This document shows positions 8,698 to 17,576 of a DNA stretch of 64,000 nucleotides, piece by piece. The notes under the pieces are model-generated. The model made no database searches. It was given only the letters and a program-made list of their open reading frames with translations, and was not told where the DNA came from. The DNA is from Sphaerisporangium sp039871875. GTDB lineage: Bacteria; Actinomycetota; Actinomycetes; Streptosporangiales; Streptosporangiaceae. The stretch is taken from assembly GCF_039871875.1 (NCBI RefSeq), contig NZ_JBDPMD010000026.1:47977-111976 (forward strand), written 5' to 3'. The stretch's first letter is position 1. Every line of letters starts with the position of its first letter. The position numbers were made by a program, and so were the translations under genes.

Positions 8698-11379
8698 CAG
8701 TGGGTGGCCCAGGGAGCCGAAGCAGGTGAAGCCGGGGACGGCGGTCCGTTCGGTGGCGGCGGCCAGGGCTTCGGCGGGGGTGCCGCCGTCGGCGAGGTGG
8801 GTGTGGAACGTGGTCATGAGGGCTTGGGCGTCCTGGTCCCGTACCGGGAGCAGGCCGGCGACCACGCAGGCCGAGCCGCGGTCCAGGAAGGCGCCGGGGA
8901 GGCCGAGCGCGGTGCCGTCCACCGGGGCGTAGGCCATTCCCGCGTCGCAGGCCGACAGCACGACCAGCCACGGCACGCGGGGGAGGGCCAGGATGTCGTA
9001 CGCCATGAGGGGGCCGTCGTGCAGGGCGAGGCTCGACAGGAGGGGCGAACGAGCGCAGAACCGGCCGTGGGCGGCGATGTGGGCGATGTCGGCCTCGCCC
9101 AGGATGTCCAGCACCCGCGGGACGGTGGCCTCTTCGAGAGGTGGCTCCAGGGCGCCGTGGATGCGGCTGACCGTGGCGGCTTCCGCGGTGGCGTGGGCCA
9201 GGCCGGGGCCGGGGACGGCGGCGACGAGGGGCCGGCGGGGTGAGGCGTGGCGGCCCGCTGAGCCGGTCGGCGGCGGGCGGAGGGCCACGGAGAGCCAGGA
9301 GGCGGCGCTGGAGGCGACGCACAGGGGGCGGCCGCGCAGCGGGGGGAGCGACGACCACGGCAGCGTGTGGAGGGGGCCGGTGGGGACGATCACCAGCGGG
9401 CGGTCGCCGATCTCCCCGGCGAGTGGGGCGAGGAGCTGCTCGGCCAGCGCCGCGGCGGCGGTGCTCACGGCACGGTCGTCCTGCGCACGGCGCACCGGGG
9501 CGCGGCCGCCTGGAGCGCGGCGCTCTTGAGCAGTGGGGTGTCCCTGAGCACCCTGGTGCGGTCCGGACGCCAGGTGTCCATGAGCGGCTGGGGAGTGGCC
9601 GGTCGCGAGGTCGGGGCGGCGCAGGGTGTGGCGGAGGCGGAGGGTGGCCTCGGTGGCGGAGGTCAGGGAGCCCAAGGGGCGTAGGGCGCAGTGGGTTTCG
9701 GTGATGACGACGGCGCTGAGGGTGTCGCCGTGGCGGATCAGTTCCACGAGGGCGGCGCCGTTGAGTGCGGTGCGCAGGCGGTCGGGGGTCAGCGGGTCCA
9801 TGGGGCGGCCGCGTGCCAGGGCACGCCAGTGCTCGGCCCAGGCGAGGACCGGTTCCGGTCTGCCGTCGGCCAGTGCCAGGGAGAGGCCGAGGTCCGCCAG
9901 GCGCTCGCCGGCACGGACCGCGTGGGCCCGGACGGCCGGGTCGGTCAGGCGGTCGCTGCCCGCCGTGGCGGCCCGCAGCCCCGCCCGCAGCTCGGCCTGG
10001 GCGCCGCGGGTGTCGCCGCGCAGGCTGCGTTCCAGGGCGGCGGCGTGGTGCCGCACCGCCCGGTGCGCCCGCGCGGCGGGGCGTCCGGACAGGACGTGCG
10101 CCAGCTCGGCCCGCGCGGCCCCGGTGTTCCCGAGGCCGAGCGCCAGTTCGGCCGCCGTCAGCCGTACTCCGGCCGCGGGGCCGGCCCAGCCGTCCGCCGC
10201 CAGCCTCGCCGCCAGGGTCCTGGCCTCGGCGAGCAGGGCCGGGGCGCACGCCGGGACCTCGCCCGGGCGGGTGGTGCCGAGGGGGGACCCGGGTGGCGGC
10301 AGCTCCTCGGCCAGGCGGGCGCGGAACGTGGTCTCCATGGCCAGCGACACCCAGGTGTGGCGCCCCTGGGCGGACAGTTCGGCGGACGCGTGGGCGGCGG
10401 TGGCCCGGGCCTGGCGGGGGTCGCCGAGAAGGAGCTCGATCTGGGCCAGGATCAGACGGGACTCGGCCAGGGCGACCAGGGCCCCGGCCGCCGCCAGGTC
10501 GGGAACGGCCTGGGCGAGCACGGCGCGGGCCTCGCCGGGGAGGTGGGCGGCGAGGAGGGCGTCCGCGAAGTCGGCGCGCATGGCGGCGAGACGCTCGGGG
10601 TAGGGCGCGAGAGCCGTCACGGCACGCCGGTAGGCGGCGAACGCGGACGGGATGTCGCCGCGCTTGGCCGCGACGAAAGGGAGGTTGGCCTGGGCGAGAG
10701 CGGAGATGTGGCCGAGCCCCGCCGCGCCGGCGACCGTCGCGCAGGCCGCGAGGTCGCGGGACGCCGCGTCGTATCGCTCCAGGTACGTGAGGGCGATCCC
10801 CCGGTTCAGCAGCGCCCCCGCGAGGAACTTCGGGTCGCCGGTGAGAGCGGTGACGGCGGTGTCGCACCGGGCGACCGCCTCCGCGTGCCTGCCGAGCCGC
10901 ACCAGCGCCACGGCACGCTGCACGCCGAGCCTCGCCTGGTCAAGGCCGGCCAGATGAGCTTCGGCGGCGTCGGCGACCTCGAGGGCGCCCACGGGGTCGC
11001 CGAGGTCCGCGCGGATCGGGACGAGCGACAACCGGGCCTGCGCGGCCCTGGCCGGGAGGTGCTCCGCCGCGGCGACCGCCTTGTCGAGATGCTCGGCGGC
11101 GAGCGCGAGCCGCCCGAACTCACGTGCCGCCAGCGCCAGTGCCCGATGCGCCACCGACACGGCCTCCGCGCAGCCCGCCGTCACGGCCCGCGCCAGCACG
11201 GCCCCTGCCCGCCGCCGCGCGGCCGCCGGATCGGCCCCGCACATCCGCACCGCCTCCTCGGCGGCCGCCACCAGCTCTCCCCAGGAGGTGGCGGTGATCC
11301 CGTTGCCGGTGGTCTCGTCCGGGAACGGACCAGGAGGAGTGAGGGCCTCACCGTCCCTGAGCGTGATGTCGGGCGTCAT
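8689..11379 (-). CDS. TPR-CHAT protein (caspase-like peptidase domain)
   Basis: 896 aa from ATG 11379, which overlaps the upstream stop as ATGA. Residues 50-480 are helical Ala/Leu/Arg-rich repeats of TPR type (for example ALLNRGIALTYLERYDAASRDL). The last 280 residues form a CHAT domain, a caspase-fold peptidase. Both catalytic positions are visible: His in DIAHIAAHGRF and Cys in VVLSACDAG. No signal peptide, so it is cytosolic. Residues around 620-680 are a low-complexity His/Arg/Gly-rich linker. It is the last gene of an operon with a subtilase and a sigma factor. In other systems TPR-CHAT proteins act as triggered proteases in defence or cell-death signalling; that role here is inference. 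Confidence 0.85.
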   Translation of the reverse strand: MTPDITLRDGEALTPPGPFPDETTGNGITATSWGELVAAAEEAVRMCGADPAAARRRAGAVLARAVTAGCAEAVSVAHRALALAAREFGRLALAAEHLDKAVAAAEHLPARAAQARLSLVPIRADLGDPVGALEVADAAEAHLAGLDQARLGVQRAVALVRLGRHAEAVARCDTAVTALTGDPKFLAGALLNRGIALTYLERYDAASRDLAACATVAGAAGLGHISALAQANLPFVAAKRGDIPSAFAAYRRAVTALAPYPERLAAMRADFADALLAAHLPGEARAVLAQAVPDLAAAGALVALAESRLILAQIELLLGDPRQARATAAHASAELSAQGRHTWVSLAMETTFRARLAEELPPPGSPLGTTRPGEVPACAPALLAEARTLAARLAADGWAGPAAGVRLTAAELALGLGNTGAARAELAHVLSGRPAARAHRAVRHHAAALERSLRGDTRGAQAELRAGLRAATAGSDRLTDPAVRAHAVRAGERLADLGLSLALADGRPEPVLAWAEHWRALARGRPMDPLTPDRLRTALNGAALVELIRHGDTLSAVVITETHCALRPLGSLTSATEATLRLRHTLRRPDLATGHSPAAHGHLASGPHQGAQGHPTAQERRAPGGRAPVRRAQDDRAVSTAAAALAEQLLAPLAGEIGDRPLVIVPTGPLHTLPWSSLPPLRGRPLCVASSAASWLSVALRPPPTGSAGRHASPRRPLVAAVPGPGLAHATAEAATVSRIHGALEPPLEEATVPRVLDILGEADIAHIAAHGRFCARSPLLSSLALHDGPLMAYDILALPRVPWLVVLSACDAGMAYAPVDGTALGLPGAFLDRGSACVVAGLLPVRDQDAQALMTTFHTHLADGGTPAEALAAATERTAVPGFTCFGSLGHPLTG

Positions 11380-11972
11380 CGCACGCGGTGCCAGCGGGTC
11401 GCGATCGGCGGCCGGTCCGGCCGGTGGCAGACGACGCTGAGCCACCCGTGGGGCAGCCCCGTCGTCGCGAAGTCCCCGGACGCGGCCGGGAAGCGGATCT
11501 TGCTCACGTAAGGGGTGCGGATCTCCACCCGGGCGCCGGTTCCCGGCGCGGGGTGGATCTGCCCCGCGAGGTCGAAGTGGTCCGCGTACACCGTGATCTC
11601 CAGGTCGAAGGTGACCCCGTCCCCCGCGAACCGCAGGAACCGCGCCCCCGCGTCCTCCGGATGCGGAGCCACCGCCCCCGCCCGCCCGAAACGGCTCGGC
11701 GCGTCCAGCACCCCCACCCCGCGGTGATCCCCGTTCCCTTCGATCGCCACCGGCAGCGCCATCACCGCCCCCGGCAACCGCAACGCGTGCACGGCCCGCG
11801 CGTCCGCCCCCACCCGCGCCGGCACGGGGTCCGCACCGGCCGCGATCCGCAGGGCCGCCAAGAGATACTCATCGCCGTTGATGACAGTGCCTTCCTGTTC
11901 GTGGCCGGTGAATCCACGCTCACCACCCGCCGTACGGCGGAGCCCCCGAAGACGGGCTTGTGGTGGAGTCAT
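11376..11972 (-). CDS. Unknown protein between sigma factor and CHAT genes
   Basis: 198 aa. The ATG at 11972 overlaps the sigma-factor stop (ATGA), and its own stop overlaps the CHAT gene start in the same way, so it is translationally coupled on both sides. I do not recognise a named family. The N-terminal third is basic (RLRGLRRTAGGERGF) and continues into GDEYLLAALRIAAG. The C-terminal half looks like a small beta-sandwich (ITVYADHFDLAGQIHP, VEIRTPYVSKIRFP, GDFATTGLPHGWLSVVC), similar in pattern to regulatory domains that accompany ECF sigma genes. There is no membrane segment. Its position suggests a regulator or adaptor of the sigma factor or of the CHAT protease. Confidence 0.65.
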   Translation of the reverse strand: MTPPQARLRGLRRTAGGERGFTGHEQEGTVINGDEYLLAALRIAAGADPVPARVGADARAVHALRLPGAVMALPVAIEGNGDHRGVGVLDAPSRFGRAGAVAPHPEDAGARFLRFAGDGVTFDLEITVYADHFDLAGQIHPAPGTGARVEIRTPYVSKIRFPAASGDFATTGLPHGWLSVVCHRPDRPPIATRWHRVR

Positions 11973-12493
11973 TGGTTCTCTTGTTCCCAGAGGGTTCTCA
12001 GTTGTTTCAGGCATCTGGCTCTTGTGGGGCCGATGCTGCCTATGGGCATGTTCAGGTGGGCCGAGATCTGGGTGTAGCGGGCTTCTGGGGCGGTGGTCAG
12101 CAGGCGCAGGAGGGTGGGGCACGGGGGGCGGAGGCGGTTCACGGTGGTCCAGAGGCGGTGGGCTTCGTCGGTGTCCAGGACGGTGGTCATGGGGTCGGGG
12201 GAGGGGGGTGCCGGGAGGTCTTCCGGGACGTGGGGATGGGTGCGGGAGGAGTGGCGGGTCAGGCGGCAGGCCTCGTTGTGGGTGACGGTCACCAGCCAGG
12301 CGCCTATCCGGGTGGGGTCGCGGATGGTGTGGAGGTTCTCGATCAGGCGGAGCCAGGCGGCTTGGACGGCGTCGGAGGCGTCGGTGGTGTTCAGGCCGAA
12401 GGCGCGGGCCACGGCCCACATGCGGTAGCCGTAGCGGTCGACCAGGTCTCGCCAGGTTCGCTCGTCCAGGCCGTTCATGAAGTCGTGAGACAT
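11969..12493 (-). CDS. ECF-type sigma-70 family RNA polymerase sigma factor
   Basis: 174 aa. It has region 2 (WRDLVDRYGYRMWAVARAFGLNTTDASDAVQAAWLRLIENL) and a region 4 helix-turn-helix (LLRLLTTAPEARYTQISAHLNMPIGSIGPTRARCLKQLRTL). The linker PEDLPAPPSPDPMTTVLDTDE is Pro/Asp-rich. No anti-sigma factor with a zinc motif or membrane segment is visible next to it; the coupled downstream gene may take that role. It lies 52 nt after the subtilase gene and overlaps the next gene by 4 nt. It probably directs transcription of its own operon, though no promoter motif was recognised. Confidence 0.88.
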   Translation of the reverse strand: MSHDFMNGLDERTWRDLVDRYGYRMWAVARAFGLNTTDASDAVQAAWLRLIENLHTIRDPTRIGAWLVTVTHNEACRLTRHSSRTHPHVPEDLPAPPSPDPMTTVLDTDEAHRLWTTVNRLRPPCPTLLRLLTTAPEARYTQISAHLNMPIGSIGPTRARCLKQLRTLWEQENQ

Positions 12494-12545
12494 GAGAGGT
12501 GATTACTTCACGTGGTCGAGTGGGTGCTTTGCGTGATAGAGCACC

Positions 12546-13580
12546 TTAGCGGGGGGCGGGGACGAGGACACCGAGATCGGGGAATCGGGGGTTACGGCCG
12601 GCGTCCAGGACATGGGCGGCGGCTTCGGCGGGGGACATGTGGCGGGCGGCGTGGGCGATGGCGCCGGCCACCACGGCGGCGGCGAACGACGTGCCGCTCC
12701 AGACGGCGTAGCCCTCGAAACGGTCAAAGTTCACGAAACTGCTGGCCAAGGCCTCACCGCGGCTGCAGGCGTCCACCCAGGGGCCGAACGCGGAGAAGGC
12801 CGCCCGGCCCTCCTCGGCCGCGTCGAGGGCGGCTACGGCGATCACCCGGGGCAGGGCGGCGGGCCAGAACGGGCGGGGTGAGGCGTGGTTGCCGGCGCAG
12901 GCCACCAGGACCGTGCCGGGCAGGGCCGCCAGGGCCCGCTCGATCAGCGGGGAGGGGCGGTCGTCGTAGGTGTGGCAGCCGAACGACATGAGGAGCACGT
13001 CGATCCGCCGGCCGCGCAGCCGCGCGAGCGCCCGCAGCACCCCGGCCTCGTCGCCGACGCCGTGGCCGTCCAGGACCTTGCAGACCCGCAGCCGCAGGCC
13101 GGGCGACTGCCGCAGCAGCAGGCCCGCGATGAACGTGCCGTGCCCGGCCTGGCCGTCCAGGACCCCGTCGCCGTCGGCGTCCGGCACCTCGCGGGGCTGG
13201 TCCTCGAACCAGTCGCACCCGGTGAACCAGGGGTGCGGCGCCACCCCCGTGTCCAGCACCGCGGCGGTCACCCGGGACGGCTCGCCGGGCCGGTACGGCG
13301 GCGGCGCGGCGGCCGGGCGCGGCGCCCCCGTGGGGCCCCCGAAGAACAGCGGCTGGCCGATCACCACGTGGTTGGGCGACACCTCGTGGCCCCGCTCGGT
13401 CAGCTCGGCGGCGAGCGCGCACGGGTCGGTGCCGGGCGACAGCCGCAGGACGTAGAAGCCGTCCTCACGTTCGGCCGACTGCGTCCACCGCTCGGCGGCC
13501 ACCGGGGAGCCGGCCAGCAGCTCACCTGGCCGGATCAGGGCGCCCCGGCCGGGACCCGGCTCCACGACCTGCACCGACAT
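12546..13580 (-). CDS. Cytosolic S8 family serine peptidase (subtilase)
   Basis: 344 aa from ATG 13580, with GAGGAGG 6 nt upstream. The catalytic triad is plain: Asp in AAVLDTGVAPH, His in AGHGTFIAGLL, Ser in WSGTSFAAAVVAG; the oxyanion Asn is in VACAGNHASP. There is no signal peptide. Residues 1-110 form an N-terminal region that could act as an inhibitor-like pro-domain (FYVLRLSPGTDPCALAAELTERGHEVSPNH). It is the first gene of an operon with a sigma factor and a TPR-CHAT protein. Co-occurrence of subtilase and CHAT peptidases suggests an intracellular proteolytic signalling or self-killing module; this is inference. Confidence 0.9.
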   Translation of the reverse strand: MSVQVVEPGPGRGALIRPGELLAGSPVAAERWTQSAEREDGFYVLRLSPGTDPCALAAELTERGHEVSPNHVVIGQPLFFGGPTGAPRPAAAPPPYRPGEPSRVTAAVLDTGVAPHPWFTGCDWFEDQPREVPDADGDGVLDGQAGHGTFIAGLLLRQSPGLRLRVCKVLDGHGVGDEAGVLRALARLRGRRIDVLLMSFGCHTYDDRPSPLIERALAALPGTVLVACAGNHASPRPFWPAALPRVIAVAALDAAEEGRAAFSAFGPWVDACSRGEALASSFVNFDRFEGYAVWSGTSFAAAVVAGAIAHAARHMSPAEAAAHVLDAGRNPRFPDLGVLVPAPR

Positions 13581-13771
13581 CTGGGCCTCCTCGACGGTAG
13601 GGTAAACACGGAGTGTGTCATTCCCCATGCGGAGGGTTGCCAAGCTCGATTAGGTATGACCCGACTCTGGTGCCGTGCCACGACGGACGGTAGTCTCTCC
13701 CTCAGTCACTCGTGATCATCCCAGTATGAGGACGTTGGGGAAGGCGCACCTCGTACGAAACGGGAGGTCCG

Positions 13772-14266
13772 GTGTCTGCTCGTGGCGTGCTGTACGTCCA
13801 CTCGGCTCAGCCCGCGCTGTGCCCGCATATTGAATGGGCGGTCGCGGGTGTCCTTGGCGTACCCGTCGACCTGTCGTGGACGCCCCAGCCAGCCCAGCCT
13901 GGCACCGTGCGCACCCAGGCCGAGTGGGAGGGGCGACCCGGCACGGCCGCGGCCATCACCTCCTCGCTCATGGGCTGGCAGCGCATCCGCTTCGAGATCA
14001 CCGAGGACGCCTCCCCGGGCGTGGACGGCGCCCGCCACGCCTACACCCCCACTCTCGGCGCCTTCACCGCGGTGATCGGCGTCTCGGGCGACATCCACGT
14101 CCCCGAGGACCGCATACGCAACGTCATGCTCATGGCCAAACAGGGCCGGGTGGACCTGGAGGAGGAGCTCGACAAGCTCCTCGGCAAGCAGTGGGACGAG
14201 GAACTCGAGCCGTTCCGCTACGCCGGCGACGGCGCACCCGTCCGCTGGCTGCACGCCGCCGTCTGA
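13772..14266 (+). CDS. DUF3145 family protein
   Basis: 164 aa from GTG 13772, with GGGAGG 5-10 nt upstream. It is a conserved actinobacterial protein of unknown function. Recognisable features are LYVHSAQPALCPHIEWAVAG at the start, the Trp-rich middle and a C-terminal helix VDLEEELDKLLGKQWDEELEPFRYAGDGAPVRWL. It is acidic and cytosolic with no membrane segment. DUF3145 genes commonly sit beside the fas locus in actinomycetes, as here, convergent with accD. It is probably monocistronic. Confidence 0.8.
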   Translation: MSARGVLYVHSAQPALCPHIEWAVAGVLGVPVDLSWTPQPAQPGTVRTQAEWEGRPGTAAAITSSLMGWQRIRFEITEDASPGVDGARHAYTPTLGAFTAVIGVSGDIHVPEDRIRNVMLMAKQGRVDLEEELDKLLGKQWDEELEPFRYAGDGAPVRWLHAAV

Positions 14267-14453
14267 CACGCGGCCAGAACCCCGGCTCCCGCCACTCGCC
14301 CCGCGACAGCGGCCGGTCCGGGTGCCCCGGGCAGGTGTCGTCGCGCCATGGCGCGTGGATCTCGCCGACGCGGGCGACTGGCCGGTCCCCCCGGGGCTCG
14401 CGGACGGCCCCGTACCTGACCTGGAGCCCGGAAACGGCCCGGGAAAAGGGCGA

Positions 14454-14476
14454 GGCCCCGCACACTGTGCGGGGCC
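14454..14476. terminator. Bidirectional terminator between DUF3145 and accD
   Basis: GGCCCCGCAC and GTGCGGGGCC form a perfect 10-bp stem with the loop ACT, preceded by GGGAAAAGGG. It lies between convergent genes, 17 nt past the accD stop on that strand, and probably ends both transcripts. Confidence 0.85.
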
Positions 14477-14492
14477 CCGGCCATGTGGATGA

Positions 14493-15935
14493 TCAGAGCG
14501 GGATGTTGCCGTGGGCGCCCCGGCCCGGGGTGGCCTGGGCGATGACCTTGGCGACGGCGACGCGGGTCTCGTCCGGCTTGATGACCTCGTCGATGACCCC
14601 GATGGCCATCGCGCGGTCCAGGCCGCCCGCGACCTTCTCGTGCTCGGCGGCGAGGCGGGCCTCCAGGGCGGGGCGCTCCTCCTCGGACGCGGCGGCGATC
14701 TCGCGGCGCTTCAGGACGCGGACCGCGGCCAGCGCGCCCATCACGGCGACCTCGGCGGTCGGCCAGGCGAACACCTTGGTGGCGCCGAGGGACCGGGAGT
14801 TCATCGCGATGTACGCCCCGCCGTACGCCTTGCGGGTCACCAGCGTGACCCTCGGCACGGACGCCTCGGCGAAGGCGTGCAGGAGCTTGGCGCCGCGGCG
14901 CACCACGCCGTCGTGCTCCTGACCGACGCCGGGCAGGTACCCGGGCACGTCCACCAGGACGACCAGCGGCACCCCGAAAGAATCACACATGCGAACGAAT
15001 CGGGCGGCCTTCTCGGCGGAGGACGCGTCCAGGCACCCGGCCAGCCGCATCGGGTTGTTCGCGATGACGCCGATCGTGCGCCCGCCGAGCCGGCCGAGCG
15101 TGGTCACGATGTTGGGTGCCCACTTCGGGTGGAGCTCCACGCCGGGCTCGTCCAGCAGGCCGTTCACCAGCGGGTGCACGTCGTACGCCCGGCGGGCCTC
15201 GGCGGGCAGCAGCCCGGAGAAGTCGACGTCCTGCACCGAGTCGGGCCGCACCCGTCCCTGGTGGCCGAGCAGCACCGCGAGGCGCCGCGCCTGCACCAGC
15301 GCCTCGGTGTCGGTCTTGGTGACGATGTGGACCACGCCGCTGCGCTTGCTGTGCGGCTCGGGCCCGCCGAGGGCGGCCATGTCGATCTGCTCGCCGGTGA
15401 CGCTGCGCACGACGTCGGGCCCGGTCACGAAGATGCGGCCCTGGCCGGAAAGGATCACGAGGTCGGTGAGGGCGGGCCCGTACGCCGCGCCGCCCGCCGC
15501 CGGGCCGAGCACCACGGAGATCTGCGGCACGAGGCCGGACGCCCTGGTCATCGCGGTGAACACCCGCCCCACCGCGTGCAGGGACTCCACGCCCTCGGCC
15601 AGCCGCGCGCCGCCGGAGTGCCACAGGCCGATGATCGGCACCCGCTCGCGCACCGCGACGTCGTAGGCCTGCACGATGTGCTCACAGCCCTCGCCGCTCA
15701 TGGCGCCGCCCTGCACCCGCGCGTCGCTGGCGAAGGCGACGGCGGGCACCCCCTCCACACGGCCCATCGCGGCCAGCACGCCGCTGCGGTCCTCCGGGGA
15801 GATCGCATGCATCGAGCCCTCGTCGAACAGGGCGGTGAGACGCGTTCGGGGATCTCGGGGGTCCGGTTCCGCCGCCTCCTGAGAGGAGACGGCACTCACC
15901 ACCCCGTTGTCGAGCACAGTCACGGTCGGCTCCAA
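14493..15935 (-). CDS. accD6: Acyl-CoA carboxylase beta (carboxyltransferase) subunit of the fas operon
   Basis: 480 aa. It moves CO2 from carboxy-biotin to acetyl- or propionyl-CoA, giving malonyl- or methylmalonyl-CoA. It has the two crotonase-like halves of PccB/AccD-type enzymes: LWHSGGARLAEGVESLHAVG and GPAAGGAAYGPALTD for acyl-CoA binding, and VDVPGYLPGVGQEHDGVVRRGAKLL plus RKAYGGAYIAMNS for biotin binding. It has no N-terminal zinc finger, unlike the polyketide-cluster carboxyltransferase at 35.4 kb. It is last in fabD-fabH-acpP-fabF-accD, the position of accD6 in mycobacterial fas operons, and follows fabF by 2 nt. The biotin-bearing alpha subunit is not in the window beside it. Confidence 0.9.
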   Translation of the reverse strand: MEPTVTVLDNGVVSAVSSQEAAEPDPRDPRTRLTALFDEGSMHAISPEDRSGVLAAMGRVEGVPAVAFASDARVQGGAMSGEGCEHIVQAYDVAVRERVPIIGLWHSGGARLAEGVESLHAVGRVFTAMTRASGLVPQISVVLGPAAGGAAYGPALTDLVILSGQGRIFVTGPDVVRSVTGEQIDMAALGGPEPHSKRSGVVHIVTKTDTEALVQARRLAVLLGHQGRVRPDSVQDVDFSGLLPAEARRAYDVHPLVNGLLDEPGVELHPKWAPNIVTTLGRLGGRTIGVIANNPMRLAGCLDASSAEKAARFVRMCDSFGVPLVVLVDVPGYLPGVGQEHDGVVRRGAKLLHAFAEASVPRVTLVTRKAYGGAYIAMNSRSLGATKVFAWPTAEVAVMGALAAVRVLKRREIAAASEEERPALEARLAAEHEKVAGGLDRAMAIGVIDEVIKPDETRVAVAKVIAQATPGRGAHGNIPL

Positions 15936-15937
15936 GG

Positions 15938-17170
15938 TCAGATGCTGGCGAAGGCCACGGCGACGTTGTGGCCGCCGAACCCGAAGGAGTTGTTGATGGC
16001 GGCGATCTCGCCGCCCGGCAGGGCGCGCGGCTCGCCGCGCACGATGTCCACCTCGACGCCGTCGTCGAGGTCCTCCAGGTTGACGGTGGCCGGTACGACG
16101 CGGTCGTACAGTGCCTTGATCGTGAAGACGGACTCGATGCCGCCGGCCCCGCCGAGCAGGTGGCCGGTCATCGACTTCGTAGCGGTGACGAGCGGATGGT
16201 CCCCGATGATCTCCTGGATCGCGACGGCCTCCACGACGTCCCCCGCGGGGGTGGAGGTGGCGTGCGCGTTGACGTGCTTGATGTCCTGCCCGGTGAGGCC
16301 GGAGTCCTCCAGGACCTGGCGGGTGGCGCTGATGATGCCCGCGCCCGTCGGGTCCGGCTGTGCGATGTGGTGGGCGTCGGCGGAGTACCCGACCCCGGCG
16401 GCCACCGCGTAGACGCGGGCGCCGCGGGCCCGCGCGTGCTCCTCGGACTCCAGCACGATGATGCCCGACCCCTCACCGAGGACGAACCCGTCGCGGCCGC
16501 GGTCCCAGGGACGCGAGGCGCGCTCCGGCTCGTCGTTGCGCGTCGACATGGCGCGCATCGCGGCGAAGGAGGCCACGTTGAGGGGGTGGATGGCCGCCTC
16601 GGTGCCGCCGGCCACGACGACGTCGGCGCGCCCGGAGCGGATCATCTGGATGGCGTAGCCGATGGACTCCGCGCCGGTGGCGCACGCGCTCACGGTGGCG
16701 TGCACGCCCGCCGTGGCGCCGAACTCGATGCCGATCCACCCGGCGGAGCCGTTGGGCATCAGCATCGGCACGATGTACGGCGAGAGGCGCTTCCAGCCCT
16801 TCTCGCGGAAGGCGTCGTAGGCGTCGAGGATGGTGGTGATGCCGCCGATGCCGCTGCCCACCACCACGCCGAGGCGGTCGGAGGCGACCTTGGGGGAACC
16901 GGCGTCCGCCCACGCCTCGCGCGCCGCGATCAGCGCGAACTGCTCGGCCCGGTCGAGCCGCCGCACCTCGGGCCTCGGCAGCACCTCACCCGGCTCGACC
17001 GCGGCCCGGGCGGCGAACCGCACCGGAACGCTGTCGACCCACTCGTCGGTCAGCGGCGCCACACCCGACCGGCCGGCCAGAAGCCCCGACCAGGTCGAGG
17101 CGACGTCGCCGCCGAGCGGGGTGGTCGCGCCGAGGCCGGTGACCACGACTCGAATCCGGTCTGAACTCAC
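15938..17170 (-). CDS. fabF: Beta-ketoacyl-ACP synthase II
   Basis: 410 aa. It condenses malonyl-ACP with the growing acyl-ACP in type II fatty acid synthesis. Thiolase-fold residues are clear: nucleophile Cys163 in VSACATGAESIG, His in NAHATSTPAGD, and His in KSMTGHLLGGAGG. The C-terminal NNSFGFGGHNVAVAF is typical. The start is ATG 17170, 92 nt after acpP. It is a housekeeping enzyme and should not be confused with the polyketide ketosynthase at 47.9 kb, which differs around the active Cys (STGCTSGID). Confidence 0.96.
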   Translation of the reverse strand: MSSDRIRVVVTGLGATTPLGGDVASTWSGLLAGRSGVAPLTDEWVDSVPVRFAARAAVEPGEVLPRPEVRRLDRAEQFALIAAREAWADAGSPKVASDRLGVVVGSGIGGITTILDAYDAFREKGWKRLSPYIVPMLMPNGSAGWIGIEFGATAGVHATVSACATGAESIGYAIQMIRSGRADVVVAGGTEAAIHPLNVASFAAMRAMSTRNDEPERASRPWDRGRDGFVLGEGSGIIVLESEEHARARGARVYAVAAGVGYSADAHHIAQPDPTGAGIISATRQVLEDSGLTGQDIKHVNAHATSTPAGDVVEAVAIQEIIGDHPLVTATKSMTGHLLGGAGGIESVFTIKALYDRVVPATVNLEDLDDGVEVDIVRGEPRALPGGEIAAINNSFGFGGHNVAVAFASI

Positions 17171-17263
17171 TTCAACGCGCTCCCATCGAGGTCATGCATC
17201 TACCGGCGCGGGCCCGGCCCGGTGGTGTCCGGGCGGGCCGGAGGCCGGCGCGGGTTGGTGCCG

Positions 17264-17503
17264 TTAGTTCTGAATGAAGTTGATGACGTCTTTGACGGTC
17301 TTCAGGTGCTTGAGCTGGTCGTCGGGGATCTCGACGCCGAACTCGTCCTGCGCGGCGACGGCGATCTCGACCATGGAGAGCGAGTCGATGTCGAGGTCGT
17401 CCACGAAGTTCTTCTCGGGGGTGACCTCGGTGGCCGGGATCCCGGTGATCTCGTTGATGATCTTGCCGAGGCCCGCGAGGATCTCCTGCTCGGTCAAAGC
17501 CAT
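17264..17503 (-). CDS. acpP: Acyl carrier protein of fatty acid synthesis
   Basis: 79 aa, acidic, four-helix ACP. Ser41 in DLDIDSLSMVEI receives 4'-phosphopantetheine. It carries intermediates between FabD, FabH and FabF, all encoded next to it in the same operon. The start ATG at 17503 has the upstream AAGGGAGAAA, a good ribosome binding site. It is distinct from the polyketide ACP at 46.8 kb, which has LGLDSLARTE. Confidence 0.96.
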   Translation of the reverse strand: MALTEQEILAGLGKIINEITGIPATEVTPEKNFVDDLDIDSLSMVEIAVAAQDEFGVEIPDDQLKHLKTVKDVINFIQN

Positions 17504-17576
17504 GTCGCGATTTCTCCCTTTATCGGATGGATTCTCTTTGGTGGGTGCCCGGCAGCCCGGGGGCCGCCGGGCGAAC

